A stretch of DNA of 64,000 nt, from the NCBI GenBank assembly GCA_945885345.1, contig CAMCYP010000017.1, positions 1 to 64,000 of the forward strand, read 5' to 3'. Below are positions 29,626 to 39,684 of this stretch, piece after piece (within the stretch, counting starts at the first letter, position 1; every line of letters begins with the position of its first letter). Under the pieces are notes generated by a model that searched no databases, was not told the DNA's origin, and was given only the letters and a program-made list of their open reading frames with translations. A program made the position numbers and the translations under genes. This DNA comes from Bordetella parapertussis. GTDB lineage: Bacteria > Pseudomonadota > Gammaproteobacteria > Burkholderiales > SG8-41.

Positions 29626-31053
29626 ATGTTCAGATATCTGGCTCTGGCGTTGTGCCTGCTTGCGCCGTTGCAATCCGTTGCGCAACTTCCCGATTTCACC
29701 GATCTGGTGGAAAAACAGGGGCCGGCGGTGGTCAATATCAGTATTACCCAGACGGCATCGCGCAATGCGCTGTCGCAGCAGTTGCCACAACTGGACGAAA
29801 ACGATCCCCTGTACGAGTTTTTCCGCCGCTTCATGCCGAACCCGAATCAGCCGGGCCCCGGCCAGACTCCCGGCCAGCCAAACCCCGCGCCGCGGGAATT
29901 CCAGACCCAGTCGCTGGGCTCGGGTTTCATCATTTCTGCCGACGGTTACATCATGACCAACGCGCATGTCATCGATTCTGCGGATGAGGTGACGGTGCGC
30001 CTGACTGATAAACGTGAATTCAAGGCCAAGGTCATTGGTGCTGACCGGCGAACCGATGTGGCGTTGATCAAGATCGAAGCGGGTTCGCTGCCGATGGTGC
30101 GTTTCGGCGATCCGGGCAAACTCAAAGTAGGCGAATGGGTGGTGGCCATCGGTTCGCCTTTCGGTTTTGACAACACGGTGACGGCGGGTATTGTCAGCGC
30201 CAAAGGGCGGTCGCTGCCACAGGAAAATTTTGTGCCGTTCATCCAGACCGACGTTGCGGTGAATCCCGGCAATTCCGGCGGACCGCTGTTCAACCTGAAG
30301 GGCGAGGTGGTCGGTATCAATTCACAGATTTACAGCCGTACCGGCGGTTTCATGGGCCTGTCTTTCGCGATTCCGATCGATGTGGCCAACAACATTGCGC
30401 AGCAGTTGCGCACCACCGGCAAGGTGACGCGCGGGCGCATCGGCGTGGTTATTCAGCCGATGACCAAGGAACTGGCCGACGGTTTCGGTCTGGCCAAGGC
30501 GCAGGGCGCACTGGTCAATTCGGTCGAGAAGGGCGGTCCTGCGGACAAGGCCGGCATTGAGGCCGGTGATGTCATCCTGCGTTTCGACGGCAAGCCGGTG
30601 GAGGCTTCCGAAGATTTGCCGCGGATTGTTGGCGGCACCAAGCCAGGCAGCAAAATTGCCATCCAGGTCTGGCGCAACAAGGCGGCACGGGATCTGCAGG
30701 TGATTGTCGCCGAGTTGTCTGATGAACGTCCCGGCCGGCAGGCGCGCAGCGGGAAACCACGGCCGCCCGCAGCAACCCAGTTCGGCATGGGCCTCGTTGA
30801 TCTGACCGATGCGCAGCGCAAGGAGTTGAAGGTCGAGGGTGGTGTATTTGTTGACAGTGCCCAGGGTGCAGCCGCCCGGGCCGGCATCCGGCGCGGCGAC
30901 GTGATCCTTGGTGTCAACAATCAGGACGTGAAGTCCGTCGAACAATTCCGTCAGCTGATGGCCGGGATGGAAAAAGGCCGGATTGTGGCGCTGCTGGTGC
31001 GGCGCGGCGCCAATGCGCTGTATATCCCGTTCCGTGCTGACGGGAATGGCTGA
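29626..31053 (+). CDS. mucD: DegP/MucD-family periplasmic serine protease
   Basis: A 475-residue HtrA protease with a signal peptide (residues 1-20, ending SVAQ). The trypsin-like domain has the triad His in IMTNAHVID, Asp in RRTDVALIK and Ser in NPGNSGGPLF. Two PDZ domains follow, the first around RIGVVIQPMT and the second around AARAGIRRGDVILGV. A Pro/Gly/Gln-rich linker (PNQPGPGQTPGQPNPAP) sits in the LA-loop region. It degrades misfolded envelope proteins. The start at 29626 follows AGGAAAGG; the ATG at 29602 lacks such a site. Confidence 0.95.
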   Translation: MFRYLALALCLLAPLQSVAQLPDFTDLVEKQGPAVVNISITQTASRNALSQQLPQLDENDPLYEFFRRFMPNPNQPGPGQTPGQPNPAPREFQTQSLGSGFIISADGYIMTNAHVIDSADEVTVRLTDKREFKAKVIGADRRTDVALIKIEAGSLPMVRFGDPGKLKVGEWVVAIGSPFGFDNTVTAGIVSAKGRSLPQENFVPFIQTDVAVNPGNSGGPLFNLKGEVVGINSQIYSRTGGFMGLSFAIPIDVANNIAQQLRTTGKVTRGRIGVVIQPMTKELADGFGLAKAQGALVNSVEKGGPADKAGIEAGDVILRFDGKPVEASEDLPRIVGGTKPGSKIAIQVWRNKAARDLQVIVAELSDERPGRQARSGKPRPPAATQFGMGLVDLTDAQRKELKVEGGVFVDSAQGAAARAGIRRGDVILGVNNQDVKSVEQFRQLMAGMEKGRIVALLVRRGANALYIPFRADGNG

Positions 31054-31303
31054 TTCCGGACGGATCACGCTGACGCTGTACAGCCGTTCCTGGTGCCATC
31101 TTTGTGAGGACATGCTGGCGGGACTGCAGGTTTTGCGGGCCCGCCAGCCGTTTGAACTGACTATTGTCGATGTCGACAGCGAGCCCGCGCTGGAGCGGCG
31201 TTTTGGCGAGTGGGTACCGGTGCTGATGCACGGTGAACGGGAACTCTGCCATTACCACCTGAATGCGGCGGCTGTTACTGATTACTTGCGGGATTTCCGC
31301 TAA
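31046..31303 (+). CDS. Glutaredoxin-like protein
   Basis: An 85-residue thioredoxin-fold protein with the redox motif CHLC in LYSRSWCHLCEDM and the cis-Pro loop EWVPVLM. This small glutaredoxin-like type recurs between mucD and lepA in betaproteobacteria. It starts inside the last codons of mucD (8-bp overlap), so it belongs to the sigma-E operon by position. Substrate unknown. Confidence 0.85.
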   Translation: MADSGRITLTLYSRSWCHLCEDMLAGLQVLRARQPFELTIVDVDSEPALERRFGEWVPVLMHGERELCHYHLNAAAVTDYLRDFR

Positions 31304-31327
31304 AATACGCGGCCTTACGAACGGAAC

Positions 31328-31360
31328 GGGGCACTCCGGGAGACCTTGAGTGCCCCTTTT
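31328..31360 (+). terminator. Rho-independent terminator (or leader attenuator) before lepA
   Basis: GGGGCACTC (31328-31336) and GAGTGCCCC (31348-31356) form a perfect 9-bp stem with an 11-nt loop, followed by TTTT. It ends the sigma-E operon 24 bp after the glutaredoxin stop. A TAAAAT box at 31301-31306 upstream raises the alternative of a short lepA leader with attenuation. Confidence 0.8.
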
Positions 31361-31398
31361 GTTGACCGCTGTTGGACCCTGCCGGACCTCACACCGCA

Positions 31399-33189
31399 AT
31401 GCAGCACATCCGCAACTTTTCCATCATCGCGCACATCGACCACGGCAAATCGACGCTGGCAGATCGGTTCATCCAGCATTGCGGTGGCCTGTCCGACCGG
31501 GAGATGGAATCCCAGGTGCTCGACTCCATGGACCTCGAGCGCGAGCGCGGCATTACCATCAAGGCCCAGACCGCATCGCTGAGCTATCTTGCCCGCAATG
31601 GCCAGACCTACCAGCTGAATCTGATCGATACGCCCGGGCACGTCGATTTTTCCTATGAAGTATCGCGTTCGCTGGCGGCTTGTGAGGGCGCATTGCTGGT
31701 AGTGGATGCCTCGCAGGGCGTGGAGGCGCAGACGGTGGCCAATTGCTATACGGCCATTGAGCAGGGCGTAGAAGTCGTGCCGGTGCTGAACAAGATGGAT
31801 TTGCCGCAGGTCGAGCCTGAGCGCGTGGCCGCGGAAATCGAGGACATCATCGGCATCCCGGCGAAAGATGCCGTCAGGGTCAGCGCCAAGAGCGGTGAGG
31901 GCATTACCGAGGTCCTCGAAGCGGTGGTGCACCAGATGCCGCCGCCGAAGGGGGATCCTGCGGCGCCGCTGAAGGCGCTGATCATCGACTCGTGGTTCGA
32001 CAATTATGTCGGCGTGGTGATGCTGGTGCGGGTGGTCGACGGCGAACTGAAACCCAAGGATCGTATCCTGCTGATGGCCGGCGGCGGCAACTTCCTGTGC
32101 GAGCAGGTCGGCAAGTTCACGCCGAAATCACAATCGATGGAGCGCCTGGCTGCCGGTGAAGTGGGATTCGTCATCGCCGGCATCAAGGAACTGCAGGCAG
32201 CCAAGGTCGGCGATACGCTGACGCTGGTGAACAGGCCGGCCGCAGCGGCGCTGCCCGGATTCAAGGAGATCAAACCGCAGGTATTCGCCGGACTGTATCC
32301 GGTGGAGTCCAATGAATATGAAGCACTGCGTGATGCGCTGGAAAAGCTGCACCTGAATGATTCCTCGCTGCGCTTCGAGCCCGAGTCCTCGCAGGCGCTG
32401 GGCTTCGGTTTCCGCTGCGGATTCCTCGGGTTGCTGCACATGGACATCGTGCAGGAGCGCCTTGAACGCGAATACAACATGTCGCTGATCACCACCGCGC
32501 CCACGGTGGTCTACCAGGTGGTGACGCGCGACGGCAACGTGGTTGAAATCGAGAACCCGTCGCGGCTGCCCGATGTGTCGCAGATCGAGGAAATCCGCGA
32601 GCCGATCATCACCGCATCGATACTGGTGCCCAGTGATTACGTCGGCCCCGTGATGACGCTGTGCACCGAAAAGCGCGGTACTCAACGCAACATGCAGTAT
32701 CTGGGACGGCAGGTCATGCTGACCTATGAGTTGCCGTTGAACGAAGTGGTCATGGATTTTTTTGACCGCCTGAAGTCGGTATCGCGCGGTTATGCCTCCC
32801 TCGACTACGATTTTCTGGAATACCGTGCCGGCGACCTGGTGCGCCTGGACATTCTCATCAACAGTGAGCGGGTTGACGCGCTGTCGCTGATCGTGCACAG
32901 GGCTAATGCCCTGTACCGCGGGCGCGATGTGGCAAGCCGGATGCGCAAGCTGATTCCGCGCCAGATGTTCGATATCGCGATACAGGCGGCCATCGGCGCG
33001 CAGATCATTTCACGCGAAACCGTCAAGGCCATGCGCAAGAACGTGCTGGCCAAATGTTACGGTGGTGATATATCGCGCAAGAAAAAACTGCTGGAGAAGC
33101 AGAAAGCCGGCAAGAAGCGCATGAAGCAGGTCGGCACTGTCGAAATACCGCAGGAGGCCTTCCTCGCCATCCTGCAGGTTGATAAATAA
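31399..33189 (+). CDS. lepA: Elongation factor 4 (LepA)
   Basis: A 596-residue ribosome-associated GTPase. G1 is [10 protein letters not shown]2 lies in the switch around RGITIK, G3 is DTPGHVDF and G4 NKMD. Domains II, III and V follow, and the LepA-specific C-terminus ends with [17 protein letters not shown]. Start: ATG 31399 beginning [14 protein letters not shown]; the longer frame from TTG 31372 is not family-like. The lepB reading frame begins next to its stop codon. Confidence 0.97.
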   Translation: MQHIRNFSIIAHIDHGKSTLADRFIQHCGGLSDREMESQVLDSMDLERERGITIKAQTASLSYLARNGQTYQLNLIDTPGHVDFSYEVSRSLAACEGALLVVDASQGVEAQTVANCYTAIEQGVEVVPVLNKMDLPQVEPERVAAEIEDIIGIPAKDAVRVSAKSGEGITEVLEAVVHQMPPPKGDPAAPLKALIIDSWFDNYVGVVMLVRVVDGELKPKDRILLMAGGGNFLCEQVGKFTPKSQSMERLAAGEVGFVIAGIKELQAAKVGDTLTLVNRPAAAALPGFKEIKPQVFAGLYPVESNEYEALRDALEKLHLNDSSLRFEPESSQALGFGFRCGFLGLLHMDIVQERLEREYNMSLITTAPTVVYQVVTRDGNVVEIENPSRLPDVSQIEEIREPIITASILVPSDYVGPVMTLCTEKRGTQRNMQYLGRQVMLTYELPLNEVVMDFFDRLKSVSRGYASLDYDFLEYRAGDLVRLDILINSERVDALSLIVHRANALYRGRDVASRMRKLIPRQMFDIAIQAAIGAQIISRETVKAMRKNVLAKCYGGDISRKKKLLEKQKAGKKRMKQVGTVEIPQEAFLAILQVDK

Positions 33190-33202
33190 CAGGGGGGGCG
33201 TC

Positions 33203-34006
33203 TTGAATTTTGCGTTGATCATGCTGGTTCTGTTGCTGGTCACCGGCGTCGTATGGCTGGCCGAGTCGCTGTATTTCCGCAGGCATCGTATGGCGGGTGA
33301 GCAGCAGCCCTGGTGGATCGAATATCCGGTGAGTTTTTTTCCGGTGATCCTGGTGGTGTTTGTGCTGCGTTCGTTCCTGGTCGAGCCGTTCAAGATCCCC
33401 TCCGGGTCAATGCTGCCCACGCTGCTGGTCGGCGATTTCATCCTCGTCAACAAATTTACCTATGGCATCCGCCTGCCGGTCATCAATACGCGGTTGATTG
33501 CGGTCAATGAACCGCAGCGCGGCGAGGTCATGGTGTTCCGCTATCCGGAAAACCCGGCGCTGGACTACATCAAGCGGGTGGTTGGCGTGCCCGGTGACGA
33601 AGTTGTTTACAGCAATAAACGCCTCACCATCAACGGCAAGGAAGTGCCGCTGAAGGCGAACGGCGAATTCAATTACCTGGAAAGTGGACTTAATTTTGTC
33701 GCCACCAGCCGTTTTCAGGAGCAGCTTGGTGAACACACGCACTCGGTACTGGTGCAGGCTGCGACGCCCCCGCTGCAATTGAGCGGGGTGCAGCGCTTTC
33801 CCTTCCGTGACAATTGTGCATACAATGAGTCGGGTTTCCGGTGCAAAGTGCCCGCACAGCATTATTTCCTGATGGGAGATAATCGCGACAGCAGCAGCGA
33901 CAGCCGCTACTGGGGTTTCGTGCCGGAGCAGAACATTGTCGGCAGGGCATTTCTGATTTGGTGGAATTTCGACGACCTGAAACGCATCGGGAACTCGATC
34001 AACTGA
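33203..34006 (+). CDS. lepB: Signal peptidase I
   Basis: A 267-residue membrane-bound leader peptidase. Two N-terminal helices (NFALIMLVLLLVTGVVWL and FFPVILVVFVLRSFLV) precede the catalytic serine in PSGSMLPTL and the lysine in DYIKRVVGVPGDE. GDNRDSSSDSRYWG is box E. The likely start is TTG at 33203, giving an L/M-NFALI N-terminus as in relatives and preceded by a GGGGGGG ribosome-binding site; ATG 33221 would truncate the first helix. It is 13 bp after lepA. Confidence 0.95.
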   Translation: MNFALIMLVLLLVTGVVWLAESLYFRRHRMAGEQQPWWIEYPVSFFPVILVVFVLRSFLVEPFKIPSGSMLPTLLVGDFILVNKFTYGIRLPVINTRLIAVNEPQRGEVMVFRYPENPALDYIKRVVGVPGDEVVYSNKRLTINGKEVPLKANGEFNYLESGLNFVATSRFQEQLGEHTHSVLVQAATPPLQLSGVQRFPFRDNCAYNESGFRCKVPAQHYFLMGDNRDSSSDSRYWGFVPEQNIVGRAFLIWWNFDDLKRIGNSIN

Positions 34007-34025
34007 CATGGACGTGGAGGACAAA

Positions 34026-34382
34026 ATGCACAAGCAGCGCGGAATTACGATTACCGGTTTCCTGATATTTGCGATTCTTTTTTTCGCAGCTCTGCTGCTC
34101 GGTTTCAAGATCGGCCCGGCGTATATGGAGTTCTACACCATCCAGAAAACATTGCGTGTAATGGCTGCAGAGCCGGCCATGAAAACGGCATCACGCGGTG
34201 AATTCAACAGTGCCTGGAATGCCCGTGCCGGCATGGACAACATCAAGGCCATCGGCTATGACGACATCCAGATCGAAAAGGATGGCTCGGGCATCGTTTT
34301 GAGTGCTGAGTATTCCGTACGGGTGCCGCTGTTCGCCAATCTCAGCGCGCTGATGGAATTCAAGCCCAGGTCTGATCAGTAG
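34026..34382 (+). CDS. DUF4845 membrane protein
   Basis: A 118-residue protein with one N-terminal membrane helix (ITITGFLIFAILFFAALLLGF) and a small extracytoplasmic domain. The pilin-like start KQRGIT is notable but there is no processing glutamate at position 5. Members occur consistently between lepB and rnc in beta- and gammaproteobacteria; function unknown. A GTGGAGGAC ribosome-binding site supports ATG 34026 over 34008. Confidence 0.9.
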   Translation: MHKQRGITITGFLIFAILFFAALLLGFKIGPAYMEFYTIQKTLRVMAAEPAMKTASRGEFNSAWNARAGMDNIKAIGYDDIQIEKDGSGIVLSAEYSVRVPLFANLSALMEFKPRSDQ

Positions 34383-34390
34383 TCCGGCGG

Positions 34391-35080
34391 TTGAGCGCAT
34401 CGCCGGTTGTGGACCCCGACGCCGTCAGCGGAAGCATCGGGTATCGTTTCCGGGATCCCGGATTGCTGCGACGGGCATTGACCCATCGCTCGCACGGTGC
34501 CGACCACAACGAACGCCTGGAATACCTGGGCGACAGCATCGTCAATTGCATCATTGCCCTGGAGCTCTATGAGCGGTTTCCCGCGTTGAGTGAAGGCGAA
34601 CTATCCCGCCTGCGTGCCAACCTGGTGAACCAGCAATCGCTGCTTGGCATCGCGCGGCACATGGGCATCGGCGATCACCTGCTGCTGGGTGAGGGTGAAA
34701 TCAGAAGCGGCGGCGCACAACGACCGTCGATACTTGCCGACAGCGTGGAGGCCATTCTCGGCGCTGTCATGCTCGACGGTGGATTCACGGCAGCGCAGGG
34801 CGTCGTGCGCCGGCTTTTTGCCGGCAGCCTCGCAGCGATCAATCCCAATGTCAGCGGCAAGGACGCCAAAACCATGTTGCAGGAATTTACCCAGGGTCAG
34901 GGCATTGCTCTGCCGGTGTACACGCTGCTCGGCACCCAGGGGCATGCTCATGCCCAGATCTTCCAGGTGCAATGCGCGATTGACGAACTGAAAATCCGCA
35001 CCGAAGGCCAGGGTGCCAGCCGGCGCGCGGCGGAGCAGGATGCGGCGGGCAAGGCCTGCGCGCTGGTGGTCCGGGCATGA
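34391..35080 (+). CDS. rnc: Ribonuclease III
   Basis: A 229-residue double-strand-specific endoribonuclease. The catalytic domain carries the signature NERLEYLGDSIVN, and the second acidic set lies in SVEAILGAVMLDGG. A dsRNA-binding domain occupies about residues 155-229 (KTMLQEFTQGQGIALPVY). The start is probably TTG at 34391 or GTG at 34409, since no ATG is available before the conserved region. The stop overlaps the era start by 4 bp (ATGA). Confidence 0.96.
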   Translation: MSASPVVDPDAVSGSIGYRFRDPGLLRRALTHRSHGADHNERLEYLGDSIVNCIIALELYERFPALSEGELSRLRANLVNQQSLLGIARHMGIGDHLLLGEGEIRSGGAQRPSILADSVEAILGAVMLDGGFTAAQGVVRRLFAGSLAAINPNVSGKDAKTMLQEFTQGQGIALPVYTLLGTQGHAHAQIFQVQCAIDELKIRTEGQGASRRAAEQDAAGKACALVVRA

Positions 35081-35961
35081 CCGGCCATCGGGCCGGCTAT
35101 GTCGCGATCATCGGCAGGCCCAATGTCGGCAAATCGACCCTGCTCAACCGCCTGGTCGGCCAGAAAATCAGCATCACTTCGCGGCGCCCCCAGACCACGC
35201 GCCAGCGCATTATCGGCATCGTGACCCGGGCCGATGCCCAGTACGTATTCGTCGATACTCCCGGTTTTCAGAATCGCCACGGCAATGTGATGAACCGGCT
35301 GATGAACCGCAGCGTGTCGCGCAGCATTGCCGACGTCAATGTCATCGTATGGGTGGTCGAGGCGCGCCATCTGACTGCGGAAGACAAGGCGGTACTGGCT
35401 TTGCTGCAGGACTGTGCGCCGGTGGTGCTTGCCGTCAACAAGATCGACGAACTGGCCAACAAGAACGAATTGCTGCCGTTCATGCAGGAGCTGGAGTCGC
35501 TGGCGCATCCGGCGGCGATCGTGCCAGTGTCTGCCAAAAACGGCGTTGGTGCCGACAACCTGCTCGATGCCATTGCCGGATTGCTGCCGGAGCAGGAGCG
35601 CCTCTATGCGGAGGATGAAATCACCACCGCCAGTGAGCGCACCCTGGCTGCGGAGCTGGTGCGCGAAAAACTGTTCCGGTTGCTGGGGGAGGAATTGCCG
35701 TATTCGACGGCGGTGGAAATCGAAAAATTCGAAATCGTCGACGGCCTGCGCCGCATCAATGCCGCCATCCTGGTCGACAAGTCGGGGCAAAAGGGCATCG
35801 TCATCGGCAAGGGGGGCGAGAAGCTGAAGCAGATTGGAACCCAGGCGCGGCTGGACATGGAGCGCCTGTTCGGCGGCAAGGTATTCCTTGAGGTCTGGGT
35901 CAAGGTGAAGTCGGGTTGGGCGGATGATGATGCCGTGCTGAAGCGCACTGGCATAGAATAA
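35077..35961 (+). CDS. era: GTPase Era
   Basis: A 294-residue GTPase needed for 30S assembly. G1 GRPNVGKS is at residues 13-20, G2 lies in RRPQTTRQRIIG, G3 is DTPG and G4 NKID. The C-terminal KH domain carries VIGKGGEKLKQIGTQAR and FLEVWVKVKSGW. It binds near the 3' end of 16S rRNA. It is translationally coupled to rnc, as usual, and is followed by an AT-rich hairpin. Confidence 0.97.
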   Translation: MTGHRAGYVAIIGRPNVGKSTLLNRLVGQKISITSRRPQTTRQRIIGIVTRADAQYVFVDTPGFQNRHGNVMNRLMNRSVSRSIADVNVIVWVVEARHLTAEDKAVLALLQDCAPVVLAVNKIDELANKNELLPFMQELESLAHPAAIVPVSAKNGVGADNLLDAIAGLLPEQERLYAEDEITTASERTLAAELVREKLFRLLGEELPYSTAVEIEKFEIVDGLRRINAAILVDKSGQKGIVIGKGGEKLKQIGTQARLDMERLFGGKVFLEVWVKVKSGWADDDAVLKRTGIE

Positions 35962-35968
35962 AATTGTA

Positions 35969-35998
35969 AATAAAAACAATATGTTATTGTGTTTTATT
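35969..35998. repeat. AT-rich hairpin between era and recO
   Basis: AATAAAAACAATA (35969-35981) and TATTGTGTTTTATT (35985-35998) pair over 13 bp with one bulged G and a 3-nt loop. The A/T-only stem with a U-rich 3' arm could act as a weak bidirectional terminator or a processing site in the otherwise tightly packed rnc-era-recO run. Confidence 0.55.
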
Positions 35999-36029
35999 AA
36001 AGTTTCGTCGCGATTGATTCCGCTACGTC

Positions 36030-36761
36030 ATGGCCATGGCTGAACGCGCCCGCCGCGACGGCCAGCCGGCGTACCTGCTGCACACCTATCCGTACCGGGA
36101 GACCAGCCTGGTCGCCGAAATCTATACCCGGGACAGCGGGCGGGTGGCACTGATCGCCCGCGGTGCACGACGGCCGCGGTCGGCGCTGCGTGGTGTGCTG
36201 ATGGCTTTTCAGCCGCTGCTGCTCGCCTGGTCGGGCAAATCCGAACTCAAAACGCTGCATAAAGCCGAATGGCAGGGTGGGTACGTACCTTTGCGCGGAC
36301 TGAGCCTGATCTGCGGGTTTTACCTCAATGAACTGCTGCTGAAACTGTTGCCGCGGGAGGATCCCCATGAGCAGCTGTTTGAGGCTTACGCGGCTGCTCT
36401 GGCGCAACTGCCGGACGCGCAGGATCATGCCGCGGTGCTGCGCCGCTTCGAACGCGTGTTGCTGCGCGAGCTGGGTTACGGCCTGGTGCTGGACCGCGAG
36501 GTGAACAGTGGCCATCCGATCAAACCGGCGGCACATTATCTTTATGTGCCTGAACGCGGGCCGCTGCCGGCGCGCGAAGGCGGCGAACAAAGCGGCGTAG
36601 AATTGGCAGGGCAGACGCTGATCGACATGGCCGTCGATCGCTACGCGGACCCCCGGACGGTGCAGCAGAGCAAGGCGCTGATGCGCGCGCTGATCAACCA
36701 TTGCCTGGGCCAGCAGACGCTGCATACGCGGCAACTGCTGCGCGACCTGCAGCAGTTGTAG
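36030..36761 (+). CDS. recO: DNA repair protein RecO
   Basis: A 243-residue recombination mediator. The N-terminal OB fold has AYLLHTYPYRETSLVAEIY and SGRVALIARGARRPRSALRG; a helical C-domain with VLLRELGYGLVLDREV follows. It helps load RecA onto SSB-coated single strands with RecR. The zinc-site cysteines of some RecO proteins are absent, as is common in proteobacteria. Start ATG 36030, with 36036 possible. Confidence 0.93.
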   Translation: MAMAERARRDGQPAYLLHTYPYRETSLVAEIYTRDSGRVALIARGARRPRSALRGVLMAFQPLLLAWSGKSELKTLHKAEWQGGYVPLRGLSLICGFYLNELLLKLLPREDPHEQLFEAYAAALAQLPDAQDHAAVLRRFERVLLRELGYGLVLDREVNSGHPIKPAAHYLYVPERGPLPAREGGEQSGVELAGQTLIDMAVDRYADPRTVQQSKALMRALINHCLGQQTLHTRQLLRDLQQL

Positions 36762-36807
36762 CGATTGTGGCGACGATGGTAGCGATAAATCCAGTGCAAG
36801 CGATGTC

Positions 36808-37560
36808 ATGACCAGGCTCAGCGTCAACCTCAACAAAGTGGCATTGCTGCGCAATTCGCGCAGCCTCGGCATCCCGGGTGTCACCCGGGCGGCGGGTATC
36901 GTGCTTCAGGCCGGCGCCCACGGCATCACCGTGCATCCGCGGCCGGATGCGCGGCATATTCGCAGCGCCGACGTGCACGATCTGGCTCAATTGCTCAAAT
37001 CCTCGCCTGAGGCTGAATTCAATATCGAAGGCAATCCTTTTGAGCCGCCGCTGCTTGATCTGGCGCGCGCAGTCAGGCCGCAGCAATGCACGCTGGTACC
37101 GGATGATCCCGGCGCATTTACATCGGATCACGGCTGGAATATTGAACGTGATGCGTCACGGCTGCGACCGGTGGTGGACGAGCTGCATCAACTGGGCATT
37201 CGCGTCAGCCTGTTCATGGATCCGCTGCCGGAGATGATGGCCGCAGTTGCCGGCATTGGTGCGCAGCGCGTGGAGTTGTACACCGAACCGTATGCCCGCG
37301 CATTTGGCACCACCGATGAATCGGCAATGGTGGAGCGTTATGCGGCCACAGCGCGCAGCGCACAGGCAGCCGGTCTCGGCGTCAATGCAGGCCATGACCT
37401 CAACCGCGAAAACCTGCCGCGGTTTCTGGCGGCAGTGCCCGGTGTAGCCGAGGTGTCGATCGGTCATGCGCTGATTGCTGACGCACTGGAGCTGGGGCTG
37501 GCGGCGACGGTCAGGGATTATCTGCGGGTAATGGCTGCGGCCAACGGGGCGACGAAATGA
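36808..37560 (+). CDS. pdxJ: Pyridoxine 5'-phosphate synthase
   Basis: A 250-residue TIM barrel condensing 1-deoxyxylulose 5-phosphate with 3-amino-2-oxopropyl phosphate. Motifs: LSVNLNKVALLRNSR, GITVHPRPDARHI, FNIEGNP, QCTLVPD, RVELYTEPYA, LGVNAGHDLN and VSIGHALI. It is coupled to acpS by a 4-bp overlap, the same order as in E. coli. Confidence 0.97.
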   Translation: MTRLSVNLNKVALLRNSRSLGIPGVTRAAGIVLQAGAHGITVHPRPDARHIRSADVHDLAQLLKSSPEAEFNIEGNPFEPPLLDLARAVRPQQCTLVPDDPGAFTSDHGWNIERDASRLRPVVDELHQLGIRVSLFMDPLPEMMAAVAGIGAQRVELYTEPYARAFGTTDESAMVERYAATARSAQAAGLGVNAGHDLNRENLPRFLAAVPGVAEVSIGHALIADALELGLAATVRDYLRVMAAANGATK

Positions 37561-37934
37561 TTTACGGTATCGGCATCGACGTCATCCAGCCACACCGCGT
37601 AGCGCGGCTGCTGGAAAAATACGGCGAGCGTTTTGTGCAGCGGGTGCTGACGCCACTGGAACGTCCCCGTTATGAAAAGACAAAACGGCATGTGCTGTTC
37701 CTAGCCAACCGCTTTGCCGCCAAGGAAGCATTTTCCAAGGCCATGGGCACCGGTTTCCGTTACCCCGTAACCCTGCAATGCATCAGCGTGATCCAGAACA
37801 GTGCCGGCAAGCCCAGCCTTGAATTCAATGATCCGTTGGCTGAGTTGGTGAAAAGCCGGGGCATCAACGGGCATCATCTGACCATCAGTGACGAATCCAA
37901 CCTGGCCTGCGCCTGCGTGGTGCTTGAAATATGA
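37557..37934 (+). CDS. acpS: Holo-acyl-carrier-protein synthase
   Basis: A 125-residue phosphopantetheinyl transferase that activates ACP from CoA. It has the start [18 protein letters not shown] and the metal-binding motif [19 protein letters not shown]. The stop overlaps the nagZ start (ATGA). Confidence 0.96.
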   Translation: MIYGIGIDVIQPHRVARLLEKYGERFVQRVLTPLERPRYEKTKRHVLFLANRFAAKEAFSKAMGTGFRYPVTLQCISVIQNSAGKPSLEFNDPLAELVKSRGINGHHLTISDESNLACACVVLEI

Positions 37935-38992
37935 ATAAATCGATACCCCTGGGACCGGTGATGCTGGATGTGGCGGGGACGGCGCTGACCGGCGAAGACC
38001 GGCGACGGCTGCAGCACCCGCTGGTCGGTGGCGTGATCCTGTTTTCACGCAATTTTGAATCCTGCACACAGCTGACGCAATTGACAGCCGACATCCATGC
38101 GCTGCGCAGTCCGCCGCTGATCATTGCCGTCGATCATGAGGGCGGGCGTGTACAGCGCTTCCGCGAGGGATTCACACAGTTGCCGCCGATGCGCGAATTG
38201 GGGCTGGTGTGGGATCGCGACCGCCGCAAGGCAGTGGCGCTGGCCCAGGCGCTGGGGTTTGTGCTTGCGGCGGAACTGCGAGTGTACGGCGTCGACCTGT
38301 CGTTCACGCCGGTGCTGGATGTCGATTACGGCAACAGCAGTGTCATTGGAGACCGCGCCTTTCACGCCAAACCGGAGGCGATCGCCGAACTGGCCATTGG
38401 CCTGATGCATGGCCTGCGCGACGGCGGCATGACGGCAGTGGGCAAGCATTTCCCCGGCCACGGCCATGTGCGCGCCGATTCCCACCATGAGGTGCCGGTG
38501 GACGAACGCTCTCTCGCCGATATCCAGAGCGAAGACCTGATTCCGTTCCGCCGCATGGTCGAGGCCGGCATGGGCGGCGTGATGCCGGCGCATGTGATTT
38601 ATCCCGAGGTGGATACCACGCCTGCAGGCTTTTCCGAAATCTGGATCAAACGCATCCTGCGCGGCGAACTCGGTTTCGACGGCGTGATTTTCAGCGATGA
38701 CCTGAGCATGGAGGGTGCCAGTGTTGCCGGCGGCGTGGTGGATCGCGGCATGGCAGCGCTGAAGGCGGGTTGCGACATGGTGCTGGTCTGCAACAACCCG
38801 CAATCGGCAGACGAGCTGCTCAACGGCCTGCAATACACCATGCCGGCGGTTGCGCTGGCGCGCATGGCACGCATCCACGGTCGAGCGCATGCGGCGGATG
38901 CGGTCAAGCTGCGCGAGGACGCGCAATATATGGCAGCGCTGCATGCCATCAACGGACTTGGCGCGCACAATCGTGAATTGCCGCTGGCCTGA
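37931..38992 (+). CDS. nagZ: Beta-N-acetylhexosaminidase NagZ
   Basis: A 353-residue glycoside hydrolase family 3 enzyme that removes N-acetylglucosamine from cytosolic muropeptides during peptidoglycan recycling. Visible motifs: [19 protein letters not shown], the [12 protein letters not shown] loop with the acid/base His-Asp pair region, and the catalytic aspartate in [10 protein letters not shown]. No signal peptide, as expected. Start overlaps acpS by 4 bp. Confidence 0.96.
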   Translation: MNKSIPLGPVMLDVAGTALTGEDRRRLQHPLVGGVILFSRNFESCTQLTQLTADIHALRSPPLIIAVDHEGGRVQRFREGFTQLPPMRELGLVWDRDRRKAVALAQALGFVLAAELRVYGVDLSFTPVLDVDYGNSSVIGDRAFHAKPEAIAELAIGLMHGLRDGGMTAVGKHFPGHGHVRADSHHEVPVDERSLADIQSEDLIPFRRMVEAGMGGVMPAHVIYPEVDTTPAGFSEIWIKRILRGELGFDGVIFSDDLSMEGASVAGGVVDRGMAALKAGCDMVLVCNNPQSADELLNGLQYTMPAVALARMARIHGRAHAADAVKLREDAQYMAALHAINGLGAHNRELPLA

Positions 38993-39015
38993 GCGGGCCG
39001 CGCCGGCATGATGGC

Positions 39016-39684
39016 ATGAGCCGGTCGCGCACTGCGGCGACGACACAGCCGCAACCATTTTCACTGGATTGCACGCGCTGCCCGCGCCTGGCGACGCATC
39101 TGGCTGGCGTGCGCACCGAATATCCGGATTACCACGCACGTCCGGTGGCACCTTTCGGAGACGGCAAACCCGGATTGCTGATCGTCGGTCTTGCCCCGGG
39201 CATGCATGGTGCCAATCGCACCGGGCGGCCATTTACCGGGGACCATGCCGGCATCCTGCTCTACGAGACCCTGCACCGTTATGGTTTCGGCAGCCAGGCG
39301 ATTGCGATTGATCCCGATGACGGACTGGTGCTGCACGGCTGTCGCATCACCAATGCCGTCAAATGCCTGCCGCCGGAGAACAAGCCGCTGCCGGCGGAGA
39401 TCCGTGAATGCAACGTTTACCTGAGAGCTGAGCTGCAGGTGCTGACGCCGGCCGCGATACTCGCACTGGGCACTGTCGCGCACCAGGCGGTGCTGCGTGC
39501 GCGGGATCATCGTATTGCCGATTTTCCGTTTGCGCATGGCGCCCGGCACACGCTCGACAGCCACACCCGACTCTTCGACAGCTATCACTGCAGCCGTTAC
39601 AACACCAACACGCGACGCCTGACGCCGGAGATGTTCCACCAGGTTTTTGCGGACATCAGAAAATATCTGGACCGGCAGGCATGA
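39016..39684 (+). CDS. Uracil-DNA glycosylase, family 5 (UDGb) type
   Basis: A 222-residue UDG-superfamily protein. The motif GLAPGMHGANRTGRPFTGD matches family 5 enzymes, which use no Asp/Asn general base in motif 1 and can also act on hypoxanthine and other deaminated bases. Cysteines in DCTRCP and later ones (NAVKC, then SYHC) probably form the [4Fe-4S] site. It lies between nagZ and uvrC; its stop overlaps the uvrC start by 4 bp, so two repair genes are coupled. Confidence 0.9.
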   Translation: MSRSRTAATTQPQPFSLDCTRCPRLATHLAGVRTEYPDYHARPVAPFGDGKPGLLIVGLAPGMHGANRTGRPFTGDHAGILLYETLHRYGFGSQAIAIDPDDGLVLHGCRITNAVKCLPPENKPLPAEIRECNVYLRAELQVLTPAAILALGTVAHQAVLRARDHRIADFPFAHGARHTLDSHTRLFDSYHCSRYNTNTRRLTPEMFHQVFADIRKYLDRQA

